Shown piece by piece: positions 18,412 through 26,467 of a DNA stretch of 64,000 nucleotides. Made by a program: the position numbers and the translations under genes. Every line of letters starts with the position of its first letter. Positions within the stretch are counted from its first letter, which is position 1. The notes beneath the pieces were generated by a model. It made no database searches, was not told the DNA's origin, and worked only from the letters and a program-made list of their open reading frames with translations. Where the stretch lies: the NCBI GenBank assembly GCA_963781805.1, contig CAWAHF010000004.1:5394001-5458000 (forward strand). The letters run 5' to 3'. The DNA is from JAFGPL01 sp963781805. GTDB lineage: Bacteria; Bacteroidota; Bacteroidia; Bacteroidales; UBA10428.

Positions 18412-18725
18412 ATTCGCACTCCATCTTGTGAAACATTATGATAAAACGGCGTGATTCTTTGTTTTTTCTTCCAGTCTCTTTTCGAATAAACAAAAACAGA
18501 AAAGGCTTCTCCCGTTTCTAATTCCAAATCATAAAGTTTATCTCGAAATTTTCTTTCTGTCATTAGATTTGCAGTATAATCTGTTAAAATCAGAATATCC
18601 CAATCAGAATCCGGTCTCTCGTCTCCACGTGCACGAGAACCATATAGAATCGCATCTACGGTGGGGTCGATGGTATTGATATAATTTCTAATCAATTGTG
18701 TAATATACTGCGTTCTGGTTTTCAT
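18408..18725 (-). CDS. MNT-type nucleotidyltransferase (antitoxin-like partner of HEPN)
   Basis: 105 residues of the minimal nucleotidyltransferase family (pol beta fold). The catalytic motif is LYGSRARGDERPDSDWDILIL: the GS pair and the two metal-binding aspartates are present. In studied MNT/HEPN modules such enzymes add AMP to the HEPN toxin and silence it. The gene is upstream of and overlaps the HEPN gene. A 417-nt gene-free region lies upstream, carrying a transposon-end-like inverted repeat, which fits the accessory nature of such modules. Confidence 0.88.
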   Translation of the reverse strand: MKTRTQYITQLIRNYINTIDPTVDAILYGSRARGDERPDSDWDILILTDYTANLMTERKFRDKLYDLELETGEAFSVFVYSKRDWKKKQRITPFYHNVSQDGVRI

Positions 18726-19142
18726 ATTTCAAAGTTAATGAAAAGTTCGAATTTTTTGTTTTTCCCGTATATGTGCTCTGAAACATGTGTAAGATTCTGC
18801 CTGAATGGGCAGTAAATATTGATGCCCAATAACAAAAAGAGAGGGAAACGGATCGAATAATATCTGAAATTATTCAAATATTCGTTTATTTATTTCAGAA
18901 AACCTTCGCATCCTACTTAGCGCTCATAGAAGGCGGTTGAAAAGAATGTGAAGCATTTCAAATCCACAAAAAACGGATTCTAACTTACACATTCTATCGT
19001 ACATGGTTTATTTTACACCCTCATGTTCCGAATTCATCTGAATCTATGATGTATTTTTATCAGCTAGAGTTGAACTTTGAGTGACTGACTGACACAGAGG
19101 TTAGGGAGTGTAAGATAAACTGTGTAAAGGAATAAATAAAGT
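18726..19142. other. Gene-free accessory stretch with mobile-element relic
   Basis: 417 nt with no credible ORF or tRNA. The first half is unremarkable AT-rich sequence. The second half holds the inverted repeat listed separately at 18982-19129. Immediately downstream on the minus strand is the stop codon of the GGGP synthase gene. Confidence 0.5.
18982..19129. repeat. Imperfect inverted repeat, possible transposon-end relic (IS256-like)
   Basis: The reverse complement of 19005-19019 (GGGTGTAAAATAAAC) matches 19106-19120 (GAGTGTAAGATAAAC) at 13 of 15 positions. Outside these, both sides show a TTACAC/GTGTAA box (18985-18990 and 19122-19127). Paired GTGTAA...TTACAC boxes separated by AT-rich sequence resemble the ends of IS256-type elements as I remember them. 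No transposase remains between them, so this would be a deleted copy or a MITE-like derivative. Confidence 0.35.
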
Positions 19143-19883
19143 TTAAACCAAATTAAAAATATTCGAAACCTCACTCATTTCAATCAGTTTTTCAGGATTG
19201 GATTCTATTGCGGTTCCAACAACCACAATATCAGCGCCTGCCTGGTAAACCTGCTTAACAGTTTCGGTTGACCTAATCCCACCACCGACAATCAGAGGCA
19301 CGGAAATGTTTTGTTTTACGGATGTAATTACTTCATCCGGTACCCGCCGATCTGCACCGCTCCCGGCTTCAAGATAGATCATTCGATTACCGAGCATTTC
19401 ACCCGCAATTGCAGTGGCAATGGCGATATCTGTTTTATCGCACGGAATGGGTTTGGAATTGCTGATATATGCCACCGATAATTTATTCTCATCCGAAATC
19501 AGAATATATCCTGTAGGTATCACCTCCATATGACATTTTTTAAGAAAAGGAGCCGCAAGCACATGATTTCCGATAAGATAATCCGCATTCCTGCCTGAGA
19601 TTAGCGATAACAGCAATACGGCATCTACTTTATCGGTAAGCTGTAATAGATTTCCAGGAAACAGGATAACAGGCAGACGGGTTTGTTTTTTTAACTGTTC
19701 TACAGCAAGATCAAGCCTTCCTGATACCAGGCTTCCACCAATAAAAATAAAATCCACAGCCGATATGCTGATAATTTCGCTTAACCAGGTTAGTGATTTT
19801 TCATCGTGTTTATCAGGATCTACCAGCAATACAAATTTTTTTGCTTTGCTGTTTAATATGGACTGATATATGCTGGTATTCAT
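19143..19883 (-). CDS. Geranylgeranylglyceryl/heptaprenylglyceryl phosphate synthase family protein
   Basis: TIM-barrel prenyltransferase of the GGGPS/PcrB family, 246 residues, which joins a polyprenyl diphosphate to glycerol-1-phosphate through an ether bond. Motifs: KFVLLVDPDKHDEKS at the start, FIFIGGSLVSG, MIYLEAGSGADRRVP and the phosphate-binding C-terminal LIVGGGIRSTETVKQ plus GADIVVVGTAIE. The enzyme makes archaeal lipid precursors; Bacteroidota carry related forms whose physiological product is not settled. Its start overlaps the phosphopantetheinyl transferase gene by 4 nt, and it is the last gene of the mutY/ssb/gldE/gldD strand run. Confidence 0.92.
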   Translation of the reverse strand: MNTSIYQSILNSKAKKFVLLVDPDKHDEKSLTWLSEIISISAVDFIFIGGSLVSGRLDLAVEQLKKQTRLPVILFPGNLLQLTDKVDAVLLLSLISGRNADYLIGNHVLAAPFLKKCHMEVIPTGYILISDENKLSVAYISNSKPIPCDKTDIAIATAIAGEMLGNRMIYLEAGSGADRRVPDEVITSVKQNISVPLIVGGGIRSTETVKQVYQAGADIVVVGTAIESNPEKLIEMSEVSNIFNLV

Positions 19884-20512
19884 TTTATGGTATATACAAT
19901 AATATAATTATCAAGCTTAAAATACTTCATACGAAAAGATTCGGCTCTGTAACTGTTATGCACCTTTCCTTTGAGTTCTCCTCTATCCATAGGTTCGAAG
20001 GGATCAATGGTAAGATTGGTTAAAAAGTTGATATCCTGCTTATCGCATATTTTATACAAAGCCTCTTTGGCGCACCAGTGAATATACAGATGATATCTTC
20101 TTAAATTATCATCGCTAACAACAACTTCCTCCTCATTGATAAATTTATGGGCAATTTTATGAATACGGTGCGACATATATTCCAAATCTATCCCGACTTT
20201 ACGGCTTCTGCTAAGAAGGACTGAGCTTAACTTGTACGAATGTGAAATGCTGATGTGATAAGTATTACCTTTAATAAAAGGCTTATTGTTTCCGTTGTAA
20301 ATTATGGTTAGTTCTTTATCGGTTAATTCTCTTAGAAGAACCCGTACACTCAACCATTCCATCTTTCGGGACTCGTTTCCAAAATTAGAAAGCAGTTCCA
20401 GTTCATCCGGTTGAAGGGTGACTTTTGAAATCAGGTCGTCTAATGGCTCATTTATATCCCATATCCCCAGCAGACAATCTTCTTCAATATATTCCTTAAT
20501 CAAAAGTCCCAT
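19880..20512 (-). CDS. 4'-phosphopantetheinyl transferase superfamily protein
   Basis: Transfers the phosphopantetheine arm of CoA to carrier proteins. 210 residues with the Sfp/AcpT-type motifs: ISISHSYKLSSVLLS, then VGIDLEYMS containing the Mg-binding acidic residues, and HWCAKEALYKICDK with the conserved WxxKEAxxK block. The target carrier protein, whether for fatty-acid synthesis or a secondary pathway, is not visible here. It overlaps the GGGPS gene by 4 nt and follows gldD by 35 nt, an arrangement I associate with the gldE-gldD neighbourhood in other Bacteroidota. Confidence 0.9.
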   Translation of the reverse strand: MGLLIKEYIEEDCLLGIWDINEPLDDLISKVTLQPDELELLSNFGNESRKMEWLSVRVLLRELTDKELTIIYNGNNKPFIKGNTYHISISHSYKLSSVLLSRSRKVGIDLEYMSHRIHKIAHKFINEEEVVVSDDNLRRYHLYIHWCAKEALYKICDKQDINFLTNLTIDPFEPMDRGELKGKVHNSYRAESFRMKYFKLDNYIIVYTIK

Positions 20513-20547
20513 GATAAAAATTTGGAAAGACTAAGATGGAAATTTTT

Positions 20548-21138
20548 TTACTTCCACTCAAATGTTTCAATCAAATGTTCAATGTCAATTTTAAAAAAAG
20601 AAATAACAGGCGCCAGAGAATCCTTATTTGGAATAACGTTAAAGTATAATGCCCCGCTTACAAAATTTGCCGTGCTGTCAGTAAGATAAAAATTCAGGGA
20701 TGAAGCTGTGTTTCCTTTAATATCGTAAACAATACCGTAAACCTTCCTTTCGGGATAGGAAACCGGCTGTTCGATGATATCATCGGCTTTAATTATATGT
20801 TTGTAAGCCATCGTTCTGATATCTTCTGTGAGCGACATCAGATTATTATCAACTTTTTTATAGGTAAGGTATATGATACCCTTAAATGCAGGAAATTCAA
20901 TGTTCAGCCAGCAGGGTTCTGCCGGTGTACCTTTATAATTTTCAACTTTTCCGTATACCGGATATTCAAATCTGTAGTTGCATTTACTAATATATTCAGT
21001 GTATTCTTTTTCAGGAAAAGCAATTCTGAAATACCCCCTGGGTTTGGGTGAAAAATTGGGTTTGCAGGTTGAGAATATAAGCAGGGTACTAAAAAATAAT
21101 ACGAGCAAAATATGTAGTAATTTCAATTTTCTAAGCAT
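20548..21138 (-). CDS. gldD: Gliding motility lipoprotein GldD
   Basis: 196-residue lipoprotein with lipobox IFSTC (Cys near residue 25), followed by the family start KPNFSPKPRGYFRIAFPEKE. Further family-like stretches are PCWLNIEFPAFKGIIYLTYK, AYKHIIKADDI, YGIVYDIKGNTASSLNFYL and GALYFNVIPNKDSL. GldD is needed for gliding and is tied to the GldK/L/M/N type IX machine in Flavobacterium; its exact role is unclear. It overlaps gldE by 8 nt, as in other Bacteroidota. Confidence 0.93.
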   Translation of the reverse strand: MLRKLKLLHILLVLFFSTLLIFSTCKPNFSPKPRGYFRIAFPEKEYTEYISKCNYRFEYPVYGKVENYKGTPAEPCWLNIEFPAFKGIIYLTYKKVDNNLMSLTEDIRTMAYKHIIKADDIIEQPVSYPERKVYGIVYDIKGNTASSLNFYLTDSTANFVSGALYFNVIPNKDSLAPVISFFKIDIEHLIETFEWK

Positions 21139-22477
21139 TTTTAGGTGACTTTAAATCAGTTAGTGTTACCTGAATTTTTTTAATTCTGCGGGCGTCAACC
21201 GCAGTAACCTTAAATTCAAAGTTTTTATATTTTACTTTATCATTCTTTTGCGGAATTTCTCCCTTCATCTCAAGAATTAGTCCTGCAAGGGTATCTGCAT
21301 CGCCTTTAACCGATTCAAAAATATTTTCATCGAGATCAAAAACTTTATAAAAGTCATTGAGCTGTGTTTTGCCTTCAAACATATAATTATTCTTGTCCAG
21401 TTGGGTATAAACAGGCATCTCTTCGTCGGTTTCATCGGTAATTTCACCCACAATTTCTTCCAATATATCTTCAAGGGTAATGATACCTGATGTTCCGCCA
21501 TATTCATCAATTACAATGGCCAGGTGTATTTTGTTTGTTTGAAATTCCTTTAACAGGTCGTCTACTTTTTTGGTTTCAGGTACATAGTAGGCCGGTCTGA
21601 TTAGCGATTGCCAGCTAAACATATCTGTTTTGTGCAGGTGCACAAGCAAATCTTTAATGTACAATATGCCCTTAATGTTGTCGAAGTTTTTTTCATACAC
21701 AGGGATACGTGAATACCCCGATTCCACAATCAATTCAATGAGGGGCTTGAACTTCTTATTTATCTCAACACCCACAATATCAACCCTTGTAGTCATAATT
21801 TCTCTAACTGTGGTATTGACAAATTTTACAATGCCTTTCAGAATGCTTTTGTCATCTTCGTTGGTATGTTCAGCCAGATCAAGAGCATTCGACAATTCAT
21901 CCATCGATAGATTCATTCGCTTAAAAGAGAATCTTTTTTTAATTAAGGTGGTGAAAGCGATTAGTATTGCACTCAAAGGGCGAAATACATTTTCAATAAC
22001 CAGTAATGGTCCGGCCATAAATCTGGCAAATTTTAACGATATATGGTTGGCATAAATTTTTGGAAGTATCTCACCAAAAAATAAAATCACAAAAGTAATT
22101 ACAACTATTTGAAGGATAAAGCCCAGGGTCGGATTATTTGAAAAGTCAAACAGCGATGTAGTAATATATGCAGAGATTATTACTATACCGATATTAATAA
22201 AATTGTTAGCAACAAGAATAGTAGCCAGAAGCCGATCAGATATTTCCAGCAGTTTAAGAACCAGTCCGCTGCTTTTCGATTTGGATTTTCGCAGTTTTTC
22301 AATATCGTTGGGATTGAGTGAAAAGAATGCGACTTCAGAGCCTGATATCAGGGCTGAGAATAGCAATAACAAGACACCTACAATAAATGCAATAAGAACC
22401 TCAAAAGTAATATGCTTTGTGAGAACAGCTGAAATTGCCAAGATTCCCTGGTGGTATGATTCAGTTTCTGTTTCCAA
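21131..22477 (-). CDS. gldE: Gliding motility-associated protein GldE (HlyC/CorC/CNNM-type)
   Basis: 448 residues. A CNNM/DUF21 membrane domain occupies the first half (VGVLLLLFSALISGSEVAFF, LLATILVANNFINIGIVII, LQIVVITFVILFFGEILP). It is followed by a CBS pair (IMTTRVDIVGVEINKKFKPL; VDDLLKEFQTNKIHLAIVID) and a C-terminal CorC_HlyC domain (MPVYTQLDKNNYMFEGKTQL). The LEDILEEIVGEI motif is conserved. The family resembles Mg2+ or Co2+ efflux proteins. In Flavobacterium the gldE gene lies next to gldD and its overexpression affects a gldD mutant. Here it is directly followed by gldD. Confidence 0.92.
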   Translation of the reverse strand: METETESYHQGILAISAVLTKHITFEVLIAFIVGVLLLLFSALISGSEVAFFSLNPNDIEKLRKSKSKSSGLVLKLLEISDRLLATILVANNFINIGIVIISAYITTSLFDFSNNPTLGFILQIVVITFVILFFGEILPKIYANHISLKFARFMAGPLLVIENVFRPLSAILIAFTTLIKKRFSFKRMNLSMDELSNALDLAEHTNEDDKSILKGIVKFVNTTVREIMTTRVDIVGVEINKKFKPLIELIVESGYSRIPVYEKNFDNIKGILYIKDLLVHLHKTDMFSWQSLIRPAYYVPETKKVDDLLKEFQTNKIHLAIVIDEYGGTSGIITLEDILEEIVGEITDETDEEMPVYTQLDKNNYMFEGKTQLNDFYKVFDLDENIFESVKGDADTLAGLILEMKGEIPQKNDKVKYKNFEFKVTAVDARRIKKIQVTLTDLKSPKNA

Positions 22478-22505
22478 GATGAATTAATAAAACAGGAAAA
22501 AAAAA

Positions 22506-22961
22506 TCAGAATGGAAGGTCATCCGTCTCATTCATTTCCGAATTAATGTTTTCGGGAGCTTCCTGTGATGAATCGTTATTTTTTGCGGATTCCTGTGATT
22601 TTGGCGCATCAGAAGGCCCCGTACTTTCATCCGATCTTCTTCCCAGTAATTGCAGAACATCTCCTACGATTTCGGTAATGTATTTTTTGTTACCGTCTTT
22701 ATCATCATACGATCTTGTCCTGATTCTGCCTTCAATATAGATTTGAGAACCTTTTTTAACATACTTTTCTGCGATTTCTGCCAAACCTCTCCACAGAACG
22801 ATATTATGCCATTCTGTTGCAGTTACTTTTTCACCACTTTTGTTTTTGTATACTTCGCTGGTTGCCAGGCTAAAAGTACACTTTGGAGTACCGTTGTCTA
22901 TATATCTGACATCGGGATCTTTACCTACATTGCCTACTAAGATTGCTTTATTTACTGACAT
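22506..22961 (-). CDS. ssb: Single-stranded DNA-binding protein
   Basis: 151 residues. OB fold at residues 1-105 with the family start MSVNKAILVGNVGKDPDVRY, the ATEWHNIVLWRGLAEIAEKYVKKG strand pair and QIYIEGRIRTRSYDD. A Ser/Asn/Glu-rich linker leads to the acidic tip DDLPF, which recruits replication and repair partners. It sits between mutY and gldE on the same strand, an order commonly seen in Bacteroidota. Its 28-nt distance to gldE suggests co-transcription. Confidence 0.97.
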   Translation of the reverse strand: MSVNKAILVGNVGKDPDVRYIDNGTPKCTFSLATSEVYKNKSGEKVTATEWHNIVLWRGLAEIAEKYVKKGSQIYIEGRIRTRSYDDKDGNKKYITEIVGDVLQLLGRRSDESTGPSDAPKSQESAKNNDSSQEAPENINSEMNETDDLPF

Positions 22962-23056
22962 GTTTAATTAGATTTATTTTAAAGTAAAAATATAAAAAAA
23001 AATAACACCTCTGGTTTTATCTTTCGAATTGACTCGTAGATTTATTATAATTGGCA

Positions 23057-24148
23057 TTATACGCTATTTAATTCTTCATTTTTTAATTCCTCTGTCAGAT
23101 ACCTGTCTATAAGTCTTGGTATTGCATATTTTCCAAGATCTTCTTTTTTCACCGCCTTATAATTTTTCACTAACAGTTCCGGAAGTTTAGTTATTTCTAA
23201 TCTGATAAACCTGGCAAATATTAGCTGATGCGAAAGAATATGTTTGTGAATTTTGGAAATATCCAGAATTTTTAAATGGGTTCCTTTTGGAAAAAAAATT
23301 TTCCAGCTGACTGATTTCATCAGGGAAATTTCATCCATAAGTCTTTTTGTTTCGATCAGCGGGAATTCAAACAACATTTTCCAGATATCATTTTCTGTCC
23401 GTTGTCTGATGAATAACTTATTATTATATTGGATAATCAGATAGTTGAAGTATCGTTTTTTTAAATGGATTTTTGGTTGTTTTACAGGAAAGAACTTTAC
23501 CATATCCTTCAGGTATGCATAACAACTGTTATTCAACGGGCAGGTGCTGCAATCAGGATTAACGGGCACGCACTGTAAAGCTCCGAAATCAATCATGGCC
23601 TGGTTGTGCTCTCCCGGATTTTTCCTGTCGATAATTGATTTAGCCCTTTCCTGATAAGCTCTTATACCCTCACCGGAAGAAAACGAAAGTTCAATTCCAT
23701 AATACCTGGAAAGAAAACGGTAAACATTTCCGTCGATCGAGGGAACAGGTTCATGAAAACAATTTGAAGCAATAGCTGCCGCGGTGTATGGTCCGATTCC
23801 TTTCAATTTTATAAGTTCTTTGTATGTGGAAGGGAATTTGCCATGAAATTCATAAACTATTTTTTTTGCTGTTTCATGCAGATTCCTTGCCCTGGAATAA
23901 TAACCCAGTCCCTGCCATAATTTCAGGATATCATCGAGAGGAGCGTCGGCGAGTTTATCGACAGACGGATAGGTATTGACGAATTTCAAATAGTAATCAT
24001 AACCCTGATTTATTCGTGTTTGTTGAAGAATAATTTCGGAAAGCCAAATTTTATACGGGGAGGTAGTATGGCGCCACGGAAGTTCTCTTTTGTTACGATC
24101 ATACCACTCAGCCAGCGTTTTGGAAACAGTCATTTGGAATGCATGCAA
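23057..24148 (-). CDS. mutY: A/G-specific adenine glycosylase MutY
   Basis: Removes adenine mispaired with 8-oxoguanine. 363 residues. The catalytic domain begins with RELPWRHTTSPYKIWLSEI and IILQQTRINQGYDYY. The helix-hairpin-helix is LKGIGPYTAAAIAS and the catalytic aspartate is in PSIDGNVYRFLSRYYG. The 4Fe-4S ligands follow the rule C-x6-C-x2-C-x5-C in CVPVNPDCSTCPLNNSC. A C-terminal NUDIX-like lesion-recognition domain completes it. It is divergent from the HU gene with 124 nt between the starts, so both promoters lie in that gap. Confidence 0.96.
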   Translation of the reverse strand: MHAFQMTVSKTLAEWYDRNKRELPWRHTTSPYKIWLSEIILQQTRINQGYDYYLKFVNTYPSVDKLADAPLDDILKLWQGLGYYSRARNLHETAKKIVYEFHGKFPSTYKELIKLKGIGPYTAAAIASNCFHEPVPSIDGNVYRFLSRYYGIELSFSSGEGIRAYQERAKSIIDRKNPGEHNQAMIDFGALQCVPVNPDCSTCPLNNSCYAYLKDMVKFFPVKQPKIHLKKRYFNYLIIQYNNKLFIRQRTENDIWKMLFEFPLIETKRLMDEISLMKSVSWKIFFPKGTHLKILDISKIHKHILSHQLIFARFIRLEITKLPELLVKNYKAVKKEDLGKYAIPRLIDRYLTEELKNEELNSV

Positions 24149-24189
24149 AAATAAATTTCGAAAATATCACAAAAATAATGGATTAGTGT

Positions 24190-24220
24190 TTTATTTATCG
24201 CCAGAAAGTATATATATTTG
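24190..24220 (+). promoter_or_regulatory. Possible promoter for the HU gene
   Basis: A TATATTTG -7 element (24213-24220) fits TAnnTTTG. A TTTA at 24190-24193 is 19 nt upstream, a three-of-four match to the TTTG -33 box. The start would be near 24226, giving a leader of about 47 nt. Confidence 0.45.
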
Positions 24221-24272
24221 CACTCATAATAAAAATCTAGTGTAAATAATTGATAATTAAAGAATTTAAAAA

Positions 24273-24557
24273 ATGACGAAAGCAGATATTGTAAACGAAA
24301 TCTCAAAGAACACAGGCATTGAAAAAATAACTGTGCAAAAGACAGTAGAAGCTTTTATGGAAGCTGTAAAAGATTCATTAGTAACTAACAAAAATGTTTA
24401 TCTGAGAGGATTTGGCAGCTTTATCGTAAAAAAAAGAGCTAAGAAAACTGCAAGGAATATTTCGAAGAATACAACCATTGTTATTCCGGAACATAAGATT
24501 CCTTCATTTAAACCAGCAAAATCTTTCATAGGAAAAGTGAAAGTAAACGTTAAATAA
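24273..24557 (+). CDS. HU-family DNA-binding protein
   Basis: 94-residue nucleoid protein of the HU/IHF family. The N-terminal dimerisation helices (TKADIVNEISKNTGI; VQKTVEAFMEAVKDSL) are followed by the beta-arm DNA-binding signature RGFGSFIVKKRAKKTARN, with IVIPEHKIPSFKPAKSF at the arm and tail. HU bends and compacts DNA. A tiny basic protein and RNase G follow on the same strand. I do not assign a specific hup allele because Bacteroidota carry several paralogues. Confidence 0.95.
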   Translation: MTKADIVNEISKNTGIEKITVQKTVEAFMEAVKDSLVTNKNVYLRGFGSFIVKKRAKKTARNISKNTTIVIPEHKIPSFKPAKSFIGKVKVNVK

Positions 24558-24581
24558 TTTTAAGATTACATTGGGAGAAAT

Positions 24582-24674
24582 ATGCCTAGCGGAAAAAAGC
24601 GTAAAAGACATAAAATGTCAACTCATAAACGTAAAAAACGTCTGAGGAAGAACCGGCATAAAAAGAAGAAATAA
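24582..24674 (+). CDS. Small AURKAIP1/COX24-domain-like basic protein (30 aa)
   Basis: An ORF too short for most gene callers: MPSGKKRKRHKMSTHKRKKR continuing to a Lys-rich end, with 19 Lys/Arg among 30 residues. The K-K-R-K-H-K-M-x-x-H-K-R-x-K pattern matches the AURKAIP1/COX24 domain, which in mitochondria is the small-subunit ribosomal protein mS38. Similar short genes are annotated between HU and RNase G genes in Bacteroidota, so the location supports the call. It starts 24 nt after HU and ends just before a strong terminator, so it is the second gene of the HU transcript. Role inferred: ribosome or rRNA binding. Confidence 0.78.
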   Translation: MPSGKKRKRHKMSTHKRKKRLRKNRHKKKK

Positions 24675-24703
24675 TCTTTTTTTGAAATAATATCGTTTTA
24701 ATA

Positions 24704-24745
24704 GAATAAACCTAAAGCTGTTAATGCTTTAGGTTTATTCTGTTT
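24704..24745 (+). terminator. Strong intrinsic terminator after HU and the COX24-like gene
   Basis: A perfect 15-bp stem (GAATAAACCTAAAGC / GCTTTAGGTTTATTC) with a 7-nt loop, followed by TGTTT. It separates the HU transcript from RNase G. Confidence 0.82.
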
Positions 24746-24798
24746 GAATGTTTGGTATTTAGTGCTCTGATTACCAATTCAAGCAATATGGAGGAAAG

Positions 24799-26349
24799 GT
24801 GAGTAAAGAACTTATCATTGATGTTACTTCCTGTGATATTAGCATTGCACTCTTAGAAAACAAAAAGTTAGTTGAACTTAATAGGGAGAAAAGCAATTTA
24901 AAGTTTTCTGTTGGAGATATATATCTGGGTCGTGTAAAAAAGCTGATGCCCGGTCTTAATGCTGCTTTTGTTGATGTTGGTTACGAAAAAGATGCCTTTC
25001 TTCATTACCTCGATCTGGGTCCTCAATTTCGTTCTCTTCATAAATACCTTGATTTTTCCCTTAAACGTAGAGGGAAATTTATATCCCTTCAAAAATACAA
25101 ACGTGAAAGGGACATTGATAAGGATGGCAAAATTACGGATGTGCTGGCTGCCGGTCAGTATGTGCTTGTTCAGATTGCTAAAGAACCTATTTCCACCAAA
25201 GGTCCCAGACTTACCTCCGAAATTTCTATAGCCGGAAGAAACATTGTTCTGATGCCCTTCAGCGACAGGATTTCAGTTTCACAAAAAATTGAGTCAAAAG
25301 AAGAGAAGAACAGGTTAAAAACCCTTCTGAAAAGCATCAGACCAAGCAACTATGGGATTATTATCAGAACCGTTGCCGAAGGAAGAAAAGTCAAAGATCT
25401 GGATACGGAATTAAGAGGTCTGTTAAGAAAATGGGAAGCTGCATTTGATAATCTGAAAGGGATTAGACCCCCTCATTTATTTCTTGGGGAACTCAATCGA
25501 ACTTCAACCATCATAAGGGATATTCTTAATGTTTCGTTCAATAATATTCATGTGAATGATGAGAATATTTACAGAGAAATAAAAGAATATTTACAAACCA
25601 TCGCCCCTGAAAAAGTCAAAATTGTAAAACACTATAAAGGTTCCCAACCGATTTTTGAGTTTTTTGAAATTGAAAAACAGATAAAATCTTCCTTTGGAAA
25701 AACGGTATCGTTTAAAAACGGAGCATATCTTATTATTGAACATACCGAAGCATTGCATGTAATTGATGTAAATAGCGGGAATAGGGCAAAGTCGGCCGGC
25801 GACCAGGAATCAAATGCAGTTGAGGTTAATCTTGCGGCAGCCGATGAAATTGCCCGACAATTGCGATTGCGTGACATGGGAGGCATTATAGTTGTGGATT
25901 TTATTGATATGCACGCTGTCGAACATAGACAAAAAGTCAACGATAAGATGAGGGAAGCCATGATGGAGGACAGGGCAAAGCACACCATTCTTCCCCTTAG
26001 TAAATTTGGGATTATGCAGATTACCCGTCAGAGGGTTAGGCCGGAAATGCACATCAGCACAAATGAAAAATGCCCGACTTGCGGAGGTACCGGCGAAATA
26101 TCTCCGAGTATCCTGTATATTGACAAAATTGAATCGCATATTCAAACCATTTTATCACAGGCAAAACATTCAAAACTTATTCTCAAAATTCATCCCTATA
26201 TTTCATCATATCTTTTAAAAGGTATGGTTTCCTGGAGAATCAGAATGTGGTTTAAACTTAAATGCTGGATAAAAATTACTTCCATATCATCTTACGACTT
26301 TCTCGAGTATCACCTCTTTACAAAACAGGGTGAAGAAATTACACATTAA
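24799..26349 (+). CDS. rng: Ribonuclease G/E family protein
   Basis: Endoribonuclease for rRNA maturation and mRNA turnover, 516 residues. An S1 domain near the N terminus (VGDIYLGRVKKLMPGLNAAF VDVG) is followed by the catalytic DNase I-like domain, with the metal-binding aspartates in LHVIDVNSGN and GGIIVVDFIDM. The zinc-link CPTCGGTG is kept. The start is a GTG, preceded by a GGAGG at 24790-24794 with 4-nt spacing, an SD-like site uncommon in this phylum. An ATG at 24788 opens only four codons in another frame. Confidence 0.94.
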   Translation: MSKELIIDVTSCDISIALLENKKLVELNREKSNLKFSVGDIYLGRVKKLMPGLNAAFVDVGYEKDAFLHYLDLGPQFRSLHKYLDFSLKRRGKFISLQKYKRERDIDKDGKITDVLAAGQYVLVQIAKEPISTKGPRLTSEISIAGRNIVLMPFSDRISVSQKIESKEEKNRLKTLLKSIRPSNYGIIIRTVAEGRKVKDLDTELRGLLRKWEAAFDNLKGIRPPHLFLGELNRTSTIIRDILNVSFNNIHVNDENIYREIKEYLQTIAPEKVKIVKHYKGSQPIFEFFEIEKQIKSSFGKTVSFKNGAYLIIEHTEALHVIDVNSGNRAKSAGDQESNAVEVNLAAADEIARQLRLRDMGGIIVVDFIDMHAVEHRQKVNDKMREAMMEDRAKHTILPLSKFGIMQITRQRVRPEMHISTNEKCPTCGGTGEISPSILYIDKIESHIQTILSQAKHSKLILKIHPYISSYLLKGMVSWRIRMWFKLKCWIKITSISSYDFLEYHLFTKQGEEITH

Positions 26350-26467
26350 CTTCCAGTTCTAAACATAGTTAGTTCATTCTTGTTATAGCAACATTAAATA
26401 TGTAGATATATACATATTTTTTCATGGAATGTTTTTTATAATTTTGTTTTGATTCAAATCTAAAAAG

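Noticed and set aside
24788..24802. ATG at 24788 as start of RNase G
   Set aside because: It is in a different frame and stops after four codons; the GTG at 24799 begins the family sequence.
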